NCBI GenBank assembly: GCA_003445715.1
Contig: DMCS01000099.1
Span: forward strand, 1 to 21,137
Source: Candidatus Mesolinea sp.
Lineage (GTDB): Bacteria > Chloroflexota > Anaerolineae > Anaerolineales > Anaerolineaceae
Direction of reading: 5' to 3'
Length of the DNA: 21,137 nt
In this document: positions 1 to 8,452 of the stretch, piece after piece
Layout: each line of letters opens with the position of its first letter
Numbering within the stretch: the first letter of the stretch is position 1
Translations under genes and position numbers: made by a program
The notes under the pieces: generated by a model
The model's input: only the letters and a program-made list of their open reading frames with translations
Databases searched by the model: none
What the model was told of the DNA's origin: nothing

Positions 1-52
1 CACCACTTGACAAGACACTACCTCTTTTGCCCAACCTAAACGAAAGTCCAGC

Positions 53-82
53 TTGACAAGCCTCTTTCCTTTCGGATATGCT
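53..82 (+). promoter_or_regulatory. sigma70-type promoter of the tRNA-Sec gene
   Basis: A perfect -35 box TTGACA (53-58) and a -10 box TATGCT (77-82) are separated by 18 nt and end 7 nt before the tRNA. The expected transcription start falls at or next to the tRNA 5' end. A second copy of CTTGACAAG lies at 6-14, followed by a similar pyrimidine-rich stretch, but it has no matching -10 box. Confidence 0.6.
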
Positions 83-89
83 TAGCGAT

Positions 90-183
90 GGGAATGGTTA
101 GGTCCCGGTGGACTTCCTGGTCTTCAAAATCAGTGTCGGGTCGCCTTGCGAGCCGGGGTGGGTTCGACTCCCATCCATTCCCG
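90..183 (+). tRNA. selC: tRNA-Sec (anticodon UCA), selenocysteine tRNA
   Basis: The RNA folds as a bacterial selenocysteine tRNA. It has an 8-bp acceptor stem (GGGAATGG at 90-97 with CCATTCCC at 175-182), a D arm closed by GTCC/GGAC, an anticodon stem CTGGT/ATCAG with loop CTTCAAA and anticodon TCA at 124-126, a long variable arm, and a T arm GTGGG-TTCGACT-CCCAT. The 8+5 acceptor/T-stem geometry and the long extra arm are diagnostic of tRNA-Sec and separate it from a suppressor tRNA. The 3' CCA is not encoded (G discriminator at 183, then T run). It is charged with Ser, converted to Sec by SelA and delivered to UGA codons by SelB; none of those genes is in this window. Confidence 0.95.
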
Positions 184-194
184 TTTTGATTCAA

Positions 195-1643
195 ATGTTG
201 AAGAAGATGCGTAAAAATCATTTCTCTAAAATCTTTTTTTTAGTGCTGATATGCTTTAGCTTAGCAGCCTGCCAAGGTGTTCAACAATCTCCAACTCCCA
301 CAGCAGGCACATCTCAGCTGCAATCCACTGCAACACCAGCTATCCCTACGCCGACTGCTACTTTAACTTCGACCCCTACGCCACCTTGGCCGACTATTGA
401 GGCAGTCGATGAGAGCGATCTAGCGGGCCTGGAGCTTACGATTCTGCATCCGTGGATTGATGAAGCGAAAACGCGCTTTGAAAGCTTGGTGGGGGAGTTC
501 AATAACACAAATGCATGGGGAATAAACATTACACCGGTTGGCGCGGGCGGGCTCAAGGATGTGAGCGATCAGTTAGTTAGCAATGGAATGCAAACCAACC
601 TTGCCATCGCTCAGGGGTACGACTTAGCTTTGCTAAACCCTACAGTTGCATTGGCTAACTTGGGGCCTTACCTGTACGATGCAGACTATGGCATCAGTAC
701 CGAATATGCGCCTGATTCAGCTTTTTATCAGCTCTCACCGTTTGCTACTTATCAAGAACATTGGTGGCACTTGCCAATTGCCTATCAGCCAGGGGTGCTG
801 GTGTATAACCAGAGTTGGGCAGGCGAATTAGGATTTGACCGAGCACCCCGCTCGCCCGGAGAACTCGCTGCACAGATGCTGCCCGCTGCTGCTGAAAAGC
901 TGCAAGATAACGATATTGATAATAACGGCACAGGCGGGCTGTGGATTTCGAATTCCCCTAGCGCTGCGCTCAGCTGGTATCGCGCTTTTTACGGTCAGTT
1001 TGATGCCGGAAGCCCAGTCCTGAGCTTCAATAACCAAGCTGGCAACCATAGTTTTACATATCTTAAGCAGTTATATACCGAAGATGCCTCCTGGGTTGGG
1101 CAGCAGAAAGTACCTTATATATATTTTGCTGAGCGCTTAGCTCTGGCTTATGAGGGCACGTTGGATGACCTACTCATTCAGGCAGGCTACCAACTGCGCG
1201 CGGATTCTAAGGACCAGTGGCTTACTTTGCCTTACCCCACGCCAGATGGCAGGGGCAGTATTTCGTTAGAGACAGTGTCTATTGGTATCGCGAATGGGAC
1301 ACCAGCGGAGCGATTAGGCAGTTGGTTGTTTGCCCGTTGGCTTTTGACGCCAGAAGCACAGGAGCGTTTGGTTCGTATTCATGGCTATTGGCCAGTGACA
1401 GGGGATCCACAAACTATTGCGCCGGACTACGCCAGAGAGCATCCAGCTTGGGCGAGTGCTTTGCGGGATGGTGTTCGGCTTTCCATTGCGCCGGAAGATC
1501 AGAAATGGGCTTATGGGCGCTTAATCTTGCAGGATGCTGTGCGCCGCGTATACGCATTGGATGAGGAATATATTCCGACGGTGTTGGAGATGTTGGATAG
1601 CACATTGCAGGAGCTCACAGGAGAAAACCTAAATGAACAATAA
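195..1643 (+). CDS. Extracellular solute-binding lipoprotein (ABC transporter substrate-binding, family 1-like)
   Basis: Residues 6-26 form a lipoprotein signal peptide: basic start, hydrophobic core, and lipobox LAAC with the lipidated Cys at about 26. A Thr/Pro-rich linker follows to about residue 66. The rest resembles carbohydrate-type substrate-binding proteins: an opening strand of the LTILHPW type, a region with GYDLALLNP, the hinge-like 'LPIAYQPGVLVYN', and a C-terminal 'LFARWLLTPEAQERLV' helix typical of family 1 binding proteins. The reading frame is open back to 108, but that would overlap the tRNA, so the start is 195 (ATG) or 207 (ATG); neither has a strong Shine-Dalgarno. It begins about 12 nt after the tRNA and overlaps rnhA by 11 nt. 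No permease or ATPase gene is adjacent, so the substrate is unknown. Confidence 0.85.
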   Translation: MLKKMRKNHFSKIFFLVLICFSLAACQGVQQSPTPTAGTSQLQSTATPAIPTPTATLTSTPTPPWPTIEAVDESDLAGLELTILHPWIDEAKTRFESLVGEFNNTNAWGINITPVGAGGLKDVSDQLVSNGMQTNLAIAQGYDLALLNPTVALANLGPYLYDADYGISTEYAPDSAFYQLSPFATYQEHWWHLPIAYQPGVLVYNQSWAGELGFDRAPRSPGELAAQMLPAAAEKLQDNDIDNNGTGGLWISNSPSAALSWYRAFYGQFDAGSPVLSFNNQAGNHSFTYLKQLYTEDASWVGQQKVPYIYFAERLALAYEGTLDDLLIQAGYQLRADSKDQWLTLPYPTPDGRGSISLETVSIGIANGTPAERLGSWLFARWLLTPEAQERLVRIHGYWPVTGDPQTIAPDYAREHPAWASALRDGVRLSIAPEDQKWAYGRLILQDAVRRVYALDEEYIPTVLEMLDSTLQELTGENLNEQ

Positions 1644-2070
1644 GCCAGCTGTGGAGATTTATTCTGACGGTGCCTGCAGTGGTAATCCAGGCCCAGGAGG
1701 CTGGGCAGCTGTAATTCTCATTAACGGCAAGCGCACTGAGCTCAGTGGTGGAGAGCAGCAGACAACCAATAACCGCATGGAGATATTGGCAGCGCTCAAT
1801 GCCTTACGCGCACTCAAGCAGCCATCCCAAGTTACTTTTTATACTGATTCCAGTTACCTGCTCAATGGTGCGACCGCTTGGCTACCAGAATGGAAACAGC
1901 GGAATTGGAAGCGTAAAAAAGGCAAGTTAGCGAACATCGACCTATGGCAGGAGCTAGACCGTGCATTAAGCGAGCATGAGGTGAAATGGGTTTGGGTGCG
2001 CGGGCATGCTGGGAATGCCTTAAATGAATACGTCGATCAGTTGGCGCGGGCTGCGATCCCACATTATTAA
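1633..2070 (+). CDS. rnhA: Ribonuclease HI
   Basis: This 145-residue protein has the normal length for RNase HI, which cuts the RNA strand of RNA-DNA hybrids in the cytoplasm. The catalytic acids are all visible: D12 in SDGACSGNPGPGGW, E50 in NNRMEI, D72 in YTDSSY and D135 in NEYVDQLA, plus the catalytic His125 in VRGHAGN. The basic handle region KQRNWKRKKGK (about 88-98) of E. coli-type enzymes is present. The ATG overlaps the end of the lipoprotein gene by 11 nt and is preceded by AGGAG (1619-1623) at 9 nt spacing, which suggests translational coupling. Confidence 0.97.
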   Translation: MNNKPAVEIYSDGACSGNPGPGGWAAVILINGKRTELSGGEQQTTNNRMEILAALNALRALKQPSQVTFYTDSSYLLNGATAWLPEWKQRNWKRKKGKLANIDLWQELDRALSEHEVKWVWVRGHAGNALNEYVDQLARAAIPHY

Positions 2071-2101
2071 CACTCTAAAAACATTCGTACTTGAGGTATT
2101 T

Positions 2102-2110
2102 TGATATACT
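2102..2110 (+). promoter_or_regulatory. Possible extended -10 promoter before the methyltransferase-glycosyltransferase gene
   Basis: TGA-TATACT (2102-2110) has the TGn extension and five of six -10 bases; no good -35 box lies upstream. It is about 43 nt before the TTG start of the next gene. This is a weak prediction. Confidence 0.3.
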
Positions 2111-2152
2111 TCAGCATTATCTGATTAATCATGTGGTTTCAGGATTTTCAAT

Positions 2153-3598
2153 TTGGATAGCTATTTTAATGCTCGTGACGAGGCTTATCAGAGGTTCACG
2201 CGTGAACGCCAAGCGCTGTGGAATCGCATTGCCGCCAAAGTAGCGAAAAAGGTTCGCTGGAGCTCTTATTACCACCGCCGGCTGAATGCAACGTATCGCT
2301 TTATCATCCCTGAAGGCAGCACGGTGCTAGAAGTGGGTTGCGGCCGAGGTGATTTGTTAGCTTATTTGCAGCCGTCTGTCGGCGTGGGTGTGGACTTCTC
2401 GGAAGGTATGATCGTAGCAGCACAAGAAGCCCACCCGGAATGCAACTTTATTTGTGTGGATGCGCATTCCCTGCCTGACCTCGGCAGGCAGTTTGACTTT
2501 ATCGTCCTCTCGGACTTGGTCAATGATGTTTGGGATGTGCAGACTGTTTTGACGCAGCTAAAGCCATTTTGCACGCCGAGAACGCGCTTGGTGATTAACT
2601 TCTATAACCGTTTGTGGGAGTTTCCACTCAAGGTGGCACAGGCAATCCATATGGCTACGCCGTTATTGGATCAAAACTGGCTTACTCAACAAGATATGCG
2701 CAACTTGCTACAACTCTGCGATTACGAGGTCGTACGTACCTCGTCGGAAGTGCTGTTTCCCTTCTACTTTCCCTTGCTCAGTGGACTGTTTAACCGTGTT
2801 TTAGCACGGTTGACATTGTTTAAATTTTTTTGCATGACAAATTTCCTTATTGCTCGGCCAAGCGGAGGGGTACGCGAGGATAAACCCTCCGTTTCAGTGG
2901 TAATCGCCGCTCGAAATGAAGCTGGTAACATTGCTCAAATATTCGAGCGCGTGCCAGAGATGGGCAGCCGTACAGAGCTTATTTTTGTGGAAGGTCACTC
3001 GAAGGATAATACCTACGAGGTCATCGAGGATTTCGCAGCGCGATCTAATCGCCCGGTACAACTACATAAGCAAGAGGGAACAGGTAAGGGTGATGCTATC
3101 CGTTTAGGGTTCCAGCATGCCCAGGGTGATGTGCTCATGATCTTGGATGCTGACCTGACAGTCCCACCAGAAGACCTGCCCCGCTTTTATGATGCGCTTA
3201 TTTCGAACCGTGGAGAATTTATCAATGGAGTGCGTTTGGTATACCCGATGGAAAAGCAAGCCATGCGTCCCTTTAACACACTCGGGAATAAGTTTTTCAG
3301 CACGGCATTCTCCTGGCTGTTAGGGCAGAGCATTAAAGATACCCTATGCGGCACTAAAGTGCTTTGGCGGGAAGATTATGAAAAAATTGCCGCTAACCGC
3401 GCTTTCTTTGGTGATTTTGATCCCTTTGGGGATTTTGATCTCATTTTTGGCGCTGCAAAGTTGAACTTAAAAATTGTCGACCTGCCGATCCGTTACCGGG
3501 AGCGCACCTACGGCACCACGAATATCCAACGCTGGAAGCATGGTTTGTTACTTCTGCGCATGCTTTGGGTGGCAGCAGTGCGCCTCAAGTTTGTGTAG
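2153..3598 (+). CDS. Fused SAM-dependent methyltransferase and family 2 (DPM1-like) glycosyltransferase
   Basis: Two enzymes are joined in one 481-residue chain. Residues about 45-200 form a class I methyltransferase with motif I VLEVGCGRGDLL (58-69), an acidic strand end GVDFSEGM (79-86) and 'FDFIVLSDLV'. Residues about 245-470 form a GT-A glycosyltransferase: SVVIAARNEAGNI (248-260), a helix containing GTGKGDAIRLGF, and the metal-binding DAD at 332-334, as in polyprenyl-phosphate mannosyl/glucosyltransferases. The end lacks the transmembrane helices of some DPM1 relatives. The start is TTG, with AGGA at 2141-2144 (8 nt spacing); the ATG at 2131 is out of frame. A role in modifying and transferring a lipid-linked sugar is inferred. 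The 3' end converges on the next gene with a 20-nt gap. Confidence 0.88.
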   Translation: MDSYFNARDEAYQRFTRERQALWNRIAAKVAKKVRWSSYYHRRLNATYRFIIPEGSTVLEVGCGRGDLLAYLQPSVGVGVDFSEGMIVAAQEAHPECNFICVDAHSLPDLGRQFDFIVLSDLVNDVWDVQTVLTQLKPFCTPRTRLVINFYNRLWEFPLKVAQAIHMATPLLDQNWLTQQDMRNLLQLCDYEVVRTSSEVLFPFYFPLLSGLFNRVLARLTLFKFFCMTNFLIARPSGGVREDKPSVSVVIAARNEAGNIAQIFERVPEMGSRTELIFVEGHSKDNTYEVIEDFAARSNRPVQLHKQEGTGKGDAIRLGFQHAQGDVLMILDADLTVPPEDLPRFYDALISNRGEFINGVRLVYPMEKQAMRPFNTLGNKFFSTAFSWLLGQSIKDTLCGTKVLWREDYEKIAANRAFFGDFDPFGDFDLIFGAAKLNLKIVDLPIRYRERTYGTTNIQRWKHGLLLLRMLWVAAVRLKFV

Positions 3599-3618
3599 TT
3601 TTTCAAGGGGGTTACGGA

Positions 3619-5610
3619 CTACTCGCAGTCGCGTAGGTCCAGCAGCCGGCGGAAATCATCTCTTGCTCCGGTAACTTCAACCACAAGCTGTACACAGGGC
3701 TGGGAAAGCCGCTCCTGAACCGTTGAGGAAAAGTCATCCCACTCCCCGGCGCCAAGGTAGAGGTAATCGTATCCAGCAGCGCGTAAGGCGTAAGGATCGA
3801 GCGAGCTGGCGAGCCGAGAATATTCCGGGAGTGTTTCATACCAGCTGCTATGAGAAGTTAACGGTCGGGCAAAAACCGTAGCGGCACGCGGAGGGATTAG
3901 GTCAAAGACCATAGCATCTGTATCTAGCTTATCCCAATATTGGCTTTCCACTTGCGCATCTAAGCTACTTAGAAAGTAGCTTTCTTGCGGTACCTGCATC
4001 GCTGTGGTTTCAATGGCAAAGTAGACGATCCCGCCAACGCAGCAGAGCAACATTATCCCAACCACAAAAAGCTTGAGGTTGAGCGGGCGATGGCGCAGCC
4101 AGTGCCACAGCAATGGCACGGCAAAAACCGTCAAGAGTTCAGTGCCGACCAAACCCAGACGTTTGGTTGCGGAGATACCAGCATCTCCTTGGTAGCCAAT
4201 GAAGACTGAAAAAAGGCTAAAAGCCACCATCAAAGCTAACACGGCATAAACATCCTTGCCATTGTGCCACCCTTTTTTCCCCCAAGCAAACATAAGCGGG
4301 ATAAGTAGGAAAATTGGCCCAACCTCTAGGAGTGCCACAAGCAACTGAGCTGGGTTGAGCAAAGAAAGCTCCCCTAAATGTGATGAGATAATCGCTGGAG
4401 GCCAGCGCAAGTAAAAGGCGTTGCTAAAGTAAGACTCAGAGCCGGCTTTTGATCCAAGGTTCAGCAGCTGGGTTGCCGTGCCAGTGAGCACACCCCCTTG
4501 AAACAGGGCAAACAGCGCCGGGATAAGCACGAAGAAAACTAAGCCCAACCAAGCCTCTTGATGAGGTTTGTCTTTTTGCGCAATAAAATGAATGAGGGCA
4601 ATAATCACGCAGGCAGCTAGGAAATAACCGAACCAAATCTCATCCACAAGCGCTTGGGCTGCGAGCAAGGCAGCTATGACAACCACACCTCCAGGGTGCT
4701 TCCAGCGCCTAAAGGTCAGGATGAGTAATAGGATAATGGTCATGCCCATCATACCCGTGCCGCCATGCTCCATCACCCCGACAGTGTGGAAGCCGTTCCC
4801 ATACGCAAACGGGAAAGGAAGAGGTCCCCCGCCTTCGATTGCCCAAGGTTTAGAAAGGGCTAATTTTAGGCTGGTATTCGTAGCTAATCCGGAACCAATC
4901 ATATTGATTTGCTCCGAGATAGCTCCAAGAGCCCGCCCAGGCAGAAAGAGTAATAACCAACGCAGACCGCCGGCAAACGCGATGAAAATCGCGGTTAGCC
5001 AGCCGCCAATCTGGCTTCGGGTAAGCCGCTTGCCAAGGAAAAACACATATACCATGCTCAATCCGAAGAAAACCGCACGGGTGAGATCCAGCGCTGTCCA
5101 GGGGAAGAGACCCCCTAAGCGCATAAACTGGGCGGCTATCAATAGCATTAGGTAGTGGTAATCAAAGCTGAGGTTAGGATTGAGCGGGAACACTGGTGGA
5201 ATAGAACCAGCTGCTAAGAACGAAGTTGTCGGCAAATTTTGGTAATCATCAAATATAGCTAACCCGTGACCAATCATAAAGAAGACATAGAGTAGAAGCA
5301 CAAAAGCCACCCAATAGCCGACTGGGAAGGTGAACTGTTTGCGCGCAGTCGTCCAGCTTTTGAGAAGCGTTGTCAGAAGCACGCCGATGAGCAGAATCAC
5401 ACAGGCTGCAGCCCAAAAGGCAGGTATTGGCGCCAAAAAATGGGCTAATAGATTTGCCACCCAAGCCTGCAACACTAAGCCGAGCCCAAAACCTAGCAGC
5501 GTAGCCTCATGTCGCTGCACTTTAACCATGCTAATTAGGATTAGATAACCGCCTAAAGCCCAAATGAGCACCCATAAAAGCATGCTGAGAAGATTTAACC
5601 ATGTGTTCAT
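3619..5610 (-). CDS. Polytopic membrane protein, GT-C glycosyltransferase-like, function unknown
   Basis: The protein (663 residues from the ATG at 5610; a TTG lies one codon upstream) has about a dozen hydrophobic helices through residue ~540, then an extracytoplasmic C-terminal tail of about 110 residues. The first long loop carries an Asp pair (IFDDYQNLP) followed by 'FPLNPNLSFDYHYLMLL', which resembles the acidic first loop of GT-C enzymes using lipid-linked sugar donors. The tail (VFDLIPPRAATVFARP ... YDYLYLGAGEWDD) resembles the soluble end of such large Chloroflexota proteins. AAGG sits about 11 nt upstream of the ATG. The convergent neighbour encodes a methyltransferase-GT2 fusion that could make the lipid-linked donor; that link is inference. 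I cannot assign a Pfam family by eye. Confidence 0.75.
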   Translation of the reverse strand: MNTWLNLLSMLLWVLIWALGGYLILISMVKVQRHEATLLGFGLGLVLQAWVANLLAHFLAPIPAFWAAACVILLIGVLLTTLLKSWTTARKQFTFPVGYWVAFVLLLYVFFMIGHGLAIFDDYQNLPTTSFLAAGSIPPVFPLNPNLSFDYHYLMLLIAAQFMRLGGLFPWTALDLTRAVFFGLSMVYVFFLGKRLTRSQIGGWLTAIFIAFAGGLRWLLLFLPGRALGAISEQINMIGSGLATNTSLKLALSKPWAIEGGGPLPFPFAYGNGFHTVGVMEHGGTGMMGMTIILLLILTFRRWKHPGGVVVIAALLAAQALVDEIWFGYFLAACVIIALIHFIAQKDKPHQEAWLGLVFFVLIPALFALFQGGVLTGTATQLLNLGSKAGSESYFSNAFYLRWPPAIISSHLGELSLLNPAQLLVALLEVGPIFLLIPLMFAWGKKGWHNGKDVYAVLALMVAFSLFSVFIGYQGDAGISATKRLGLVGTELLTVFAVPLLWHWLRHRPLNLKLFVVGIMLLCCVGGIVYFAIETTAMQVPQESYFLSSLDAQVESQYWDKLDTDAMVFDLIPPRAATVFARPLTSHSSWYETLPEYSRLASSLDPYALRAAGYDYLYLGAGEWDDFSSTVQERLSQPCVQLVVEVTGARDDFRRLLDLRDCE

Positions 5611-5663
5611 CAAGCAACCGCCTTCGATTTCAAATGCAAGGTTTAGCGTAACTTACGGAGCTA

Positions 5664-5669
5664 ATTATA
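5664..5669 (-). promoter_or_regulatory. Candidate -10 box for the membrane protein gene
   Basis: A perfect TATAAT on the minus strand lies about 55 nt before the ATG at 5610. No -35 box is found at 16-18 nt (TTGGAC is at 14 nt), so the call is weak. Confidence 0.3.
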
Positions 5670-5705
5670 CTGGCAAGGTTTTGGTCCAACCCACCTCTGC
5701 GGCGT

Positions 5706-5735
5706 AAAAAAACAGCCTGCTCTACGCAGGCTGTT
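5706..5735 (-). terminator. Rho-independent terminator of copA
   Basis: A perfect 10-bp stem (AACAGCCTGC at 5711-5720 with GCAGGCTGTT at 5726-5735, 5-nt loop) is followed on the minus strand by seven T residues (A-run 5706-5712). It sits 20 nt after the copA stop codon. Confidence 0.9.
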
Positions 5736-5755
5736 TAATAGTCCAACGGAAGGAT

Positions 5756-8176
5756 TTACTTGAAGCGCTTGAGGCGCAGGCTGTTGGTGACCACAAAGAT
5801 GCTGCTGAATGACATCGCCCCGGCTGCCAACATGGGGTTGAGCAACCCAGCCGCAGCTGCAGGAATGAGTATCACGTTATAGAAGAAAGCCCAGAACAGG
5901 TTTTGCTTGATGGTTGCTAGCGTCTTACGCGAAAGGCGGATGGCTTGCGGCACTGCCATGAGGTCGCCACTGATGGAAACAATAGGTGCTGCGGCAATCG
6001 CTATATCTGTACCAGTGCCAATTGCAATGCCGACGTCGGCTTGCGCCAGGGCTGGAGCGTCGTTGATGCCATCACCAACCATGGCAACTTTGCGGCCTTC
6101 TGCCTGCAGGGCTGCGACCTGTTTGACCTTATCGCGCGGCAACAGGTTGGCAAAGACCTCGTCGATGCCGGCTTGCTTAGCAATCGCTTCAGCGGTCGCT
6201 TGGTTATCGCCGGTCAGCATAGCGACCTTGAGACCCAACCGATGCAGTTCTGATACAGCTTCAGAGCTATTTTCCTTTAAGGTATCCATAATTCCGAAGA
6301 TACCCGCTAACTTCCCATCAATGGCTATCAACACGACGGTTTGAGCTCCTGCTTCGAGCTCAACAATACTGGCTTCAGCTGCAGTAGCGTCAATGCTCTG
6401 CTTGGCGAGATGGGCTTGGTTGCCAATGATGATTTTATGCTCAGCGACTTCTGCGCTCACGCCGCCGCCAGCTGATGCCTTGAAGCGAGCAGCAGGTAAA
6501 AGCTCCAGCGCTCGTGCACTGGCTGCCGCTTGAATTGCTTCGCCTAAAGGGTGCTCACTGCCAGCCTCAGCTGAGGCTGCTAATTGCACTAACTCCGTTT
6601 CAGAGAGCTCTGGAGCGAGAGCGATGACCGCTGTAACCATCGGCTGACCGCGCGTGAGTGTGCCAGTTTTATCGAAAACGACCGTATCCACCTCGCCAGC
6701 GGTTTCTAAGCTCTCGCTAGACTTGATCAGGATGCCCAGCTCGGCACCGCGGCCGCTGCCGACCATGACAGCAGTCGGGGTTGCTAAGCCCATGGCGCAC
6801 GGGCAGGCAATTACCAGCACCGCCACCATATTGATCAGCGCACGTGCCAACAAAGTCACTTCCGAATTGGCGGGCAGCGGGATAACAAAGTACCAGACTG
6901 CAAAAGTTACTAGGGCAATCCCAATTACAATGGGCACAAACACAGCCGAAATTTTATCGGCTAAGCGCTGGATGGGGGCTTTGCTGGCTTGGGCGTTCTC
7001 GACCAACTGAATAATCTGCGCCAGGACCGTGTCGCGTCCGATTTTGGTGGCTTCAAAGATCAGCCTGCCGTTTTTGTTGAGTGTGGCACCATAAACGGGC
7101 GAGCCAGAGGTTTTCTCTACTGGCAAGGATTCGCCGGTGAGCATCGATTCATCCACGCTCGAGCTGCCCTCGATCACGACACCATCAACAGGGATTTTTT
7201 CGCCCGGACGAACAACCACTACATCGCCAATCTGGACATCTTCGGTATTCACCTCAACTTCTGTGCCCTCACGGATGACGGTCGCTTTTTTAGGCTGCAG
7301 GTAAAGCAGCTTGCGGATGGCTTCGCTAGCTCCGCCTTTGGCTTTGGCTTCTAAGTACTTGCCTAAGCGCACCAACGTGATAATCACCGCAGAGGTTTCA
7401 AAATAGCCATGCCCTGGCACAGCGCCAAGCAACACAAAAATGGAATAGAAATAGGCTGCCGAGGTGCCCATGGCAACCAGGACGTCCATATTGGCAGATT
7501 TATTGCGCAGAGATTTATACCCATTTACATAATAGGAAGCGCCCACGTAGAACTGCACGGGCGTTGCCAAGCCAAAAAACAGCCAATCCATCCAAGGGGC
7601 GTGCGCGATAGCCATGGGCAGTAAGCCCAAATCGCGGCTCATGGAAAGTACAAACAGCGGCACGGTAAAAATGAGCGCGATGACCAGCATGCGCCGCTGA
7701 TGGTCGATCTCTTTCTTGCGTGCCACTGCTTCGGCATCTTCGCCTTGGGCGGGCTCTTCGGCGAGCTTAAAGCCAGCCTTGGCTACGGCTCGGCGGATTT
7801 CGCTTTGGCTGATGATAGTGGGCACGTAGCGCACCGTAACGCGCTCTGTGGCTATATTTGCTTGGCTGTAGAGCACACCTTCAAGGCTGTTGAGCGCTTT
7901 TTCTAAGCGCAGGGCATCAGCCTGGTCGCTCAGGTTTTGAATTTGCAGCGCGGCTTCGCCGATGGCGACGTCATAACCCACCTTACGCACTTGCTCGACC
8001 AGCTCCTGCACGCTGGTTTGATCCGGGTTGTAGCGCACAGCGGCGCGCTCGGAAGAGGGATTGACACTAGCCTCTTCCACGCCTTCCGTTTTAGAAAGGC
8101 TGCGTTCAACGGTTGCCACACAGTTTGCACAGGTCATCCCTAATATGGGCAGGGTGACCTGGTGTTTTTCAGCCAT
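5756..8176 (-). CDS. copA: Copper-exporting P1B-type ATPase
   Basis: This 806-residue pump exports Cu(I) across the cytoplasmic membrane at the cost of ATP. In order: an N-terminal heavy-metal domain with GMTCANC (13-19), a second HMA-like fold at about 76-140 that lacks any CxxC, the actuator loop TGES (347-350), the membrane metal site CPC (458-460), phosphorylated Asp502 in DKTGTLT, the HP motif (542-543), the TGDN loop near 655, and GDGIND (701-706). The C-terminal metal-site residues YN (766-767) and MSFSS (789-793 region) fit the Cu(I) subclass (P1B-1). The ATG is preceded by AGGAG. It follows copZ by 2 nt, with the Shine-Dalgarno overlapping the copZ end. One oddity: the segment after GTGTD reads AIAAAPIV, where an acidic residue is usual. 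Confidence 0.96.
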   Translation of the reverse strand: MAEKHQVTLPILGMTCANCVATVERSLSKTEGVEEASVNPSSERAAVRYNPDQTSVQELVEQVRKVGYDVAIGEAALQIQNLSDQADALRLEKALNSLEGVLYSQANIATERVTVRYVPTIISQSEIRRAVAKAGFKLAEEPAQGEDAEAVARKKEIDHQRRMLVIALIFTVPLFVLSMSRDLGLLPMAIAHAPWMDWLFFGLATPVQFYVGASYYVNGYKSLRNKSANMDVLVAMGTSAAYFYSIFVLLGAVPGHGYFETSAVIITLVRLGKYLEAKAKGGASEAIRKLLYLQPKKATVIREGTEVEVNTEDVQIGDVVVVRPGEKIPVDGVVIEGSSSVDESMLTGESLPVEKTSGSPVYGATLNKNGRLIFEATKIGRDTVLAQIIQLVENAQASKAPIQRLADKISAVFVPIVIGIALVTFAVWYFVIPLPANSEVTLLARALINMVAVLVIACPCAMGLATPTAVMVGSGRGAELGILIKSSESLETAGEVDTVVFDKTGTLTRGQPMVTAVIALAPELSETELVQLAASAEAGSEHPLGEAIQAAASARALELLPAARFKASAGGGVSAEVAEHKIIIGNQAHLAKQSIDATAAEASIVELEAGAQTVVLIAIDGKLAGIFGIMDTLKENSSEAVSELHRLGLKVAMLTGDNQATAEAIAKQAGIDEVFANLLPRDKVKQVAALQAEGRKVAMVGDGINDAPALAQADVGIAIGTGTDIAIAAAPIVSISGDLMAVPQAIRLSRKTLATIKQNLFWAFFYNVILIPAAAAGLLNPMLAAGAMSFSSIFVVTNSLRLKRFK

Positions 8177-8178
8177 TT

Positions 8179-8385
8179 TTATCTCCTGGGGGGATAGTTG
8201 ATTTCTTCTAGGGCTGCGATGATGGCTTCATCGTTGGCGGGCTCGGAAAATTCGACCGTGATTTCTTTGGAAGTTACATCGCCTTCCACGTTTTCGAGGC
8301 CTTCGATTTCGTTCAAGCGATTGGTGATATGCATCAGGCAATGCGCGCAACTGATATTGGGGATAAGATAAGTTTTTGTAGCCAT
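8179..8385 (-). CDS. copZ: Copper chaperone, HMA domain
   Basis: A 68-residue HMA (heavy-metal-associated) domain protein with the metal site ISCAHC near residue 10 and the beta-alpha-beta-beta-alpha-beta pattern ending in 'ALEEINYPPRR'. It would carry Cu(I) to CopA in the cytoplasm. The start chosen is ATG 8385, 8 nt after AAGG; ATG 8388 and GTG 8394 are in frame just upstream. The gene ends 2 nt before copA, so the pair is one transcription unit. Confidence 0.88.
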   Translation of the reverse strand: MATKTYLIPNISCAHCLMHITNRLNEIEGLENVEGDVTSKEITVEFSEPANDEAIIAALEEINYPPRR

Positions 8386-8424
8386 CATTCTCACCTTGGA
8401 TAAATTTTACCTTTCTTGTATGTT

Positions 8425-8452
8425 ATTTTAGGATGAATTCAATGTAAGTCAA
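8425..8452 (-). promoter_or_regulatory. Promoter of copZ-copA
   Basis: Minus-strand TTGACT (8447-8452) and TAAAAT (8425-8430) are 16 nt apart, about 40 nt before the copZ start. I see no recognisable CsoR or CueR operator around it. The rest of the gap 8386-8622 shows no gene. Confidence 0.55.

Noticed and set aside
108..194. N-terminal extension of the lipoprotein frame to 108
   Set aside because: It lies inside the tRNA-Sec gene and would put 29 non-hydrophobic residues before the signal peptide.
4676..5155. Plus-strand 159-codon frame inside the membrane protein gene
   Set aside because: It is antisense to hydrophobic helices of a well-supported gene and its translation is basic and low in pattern.
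5907..7354. Several plus-strand frames of 100-145 codons opposite copA
   Set aside because: copA motifs are intact throughout on the minus strand; the plus-strand translations match nothing.
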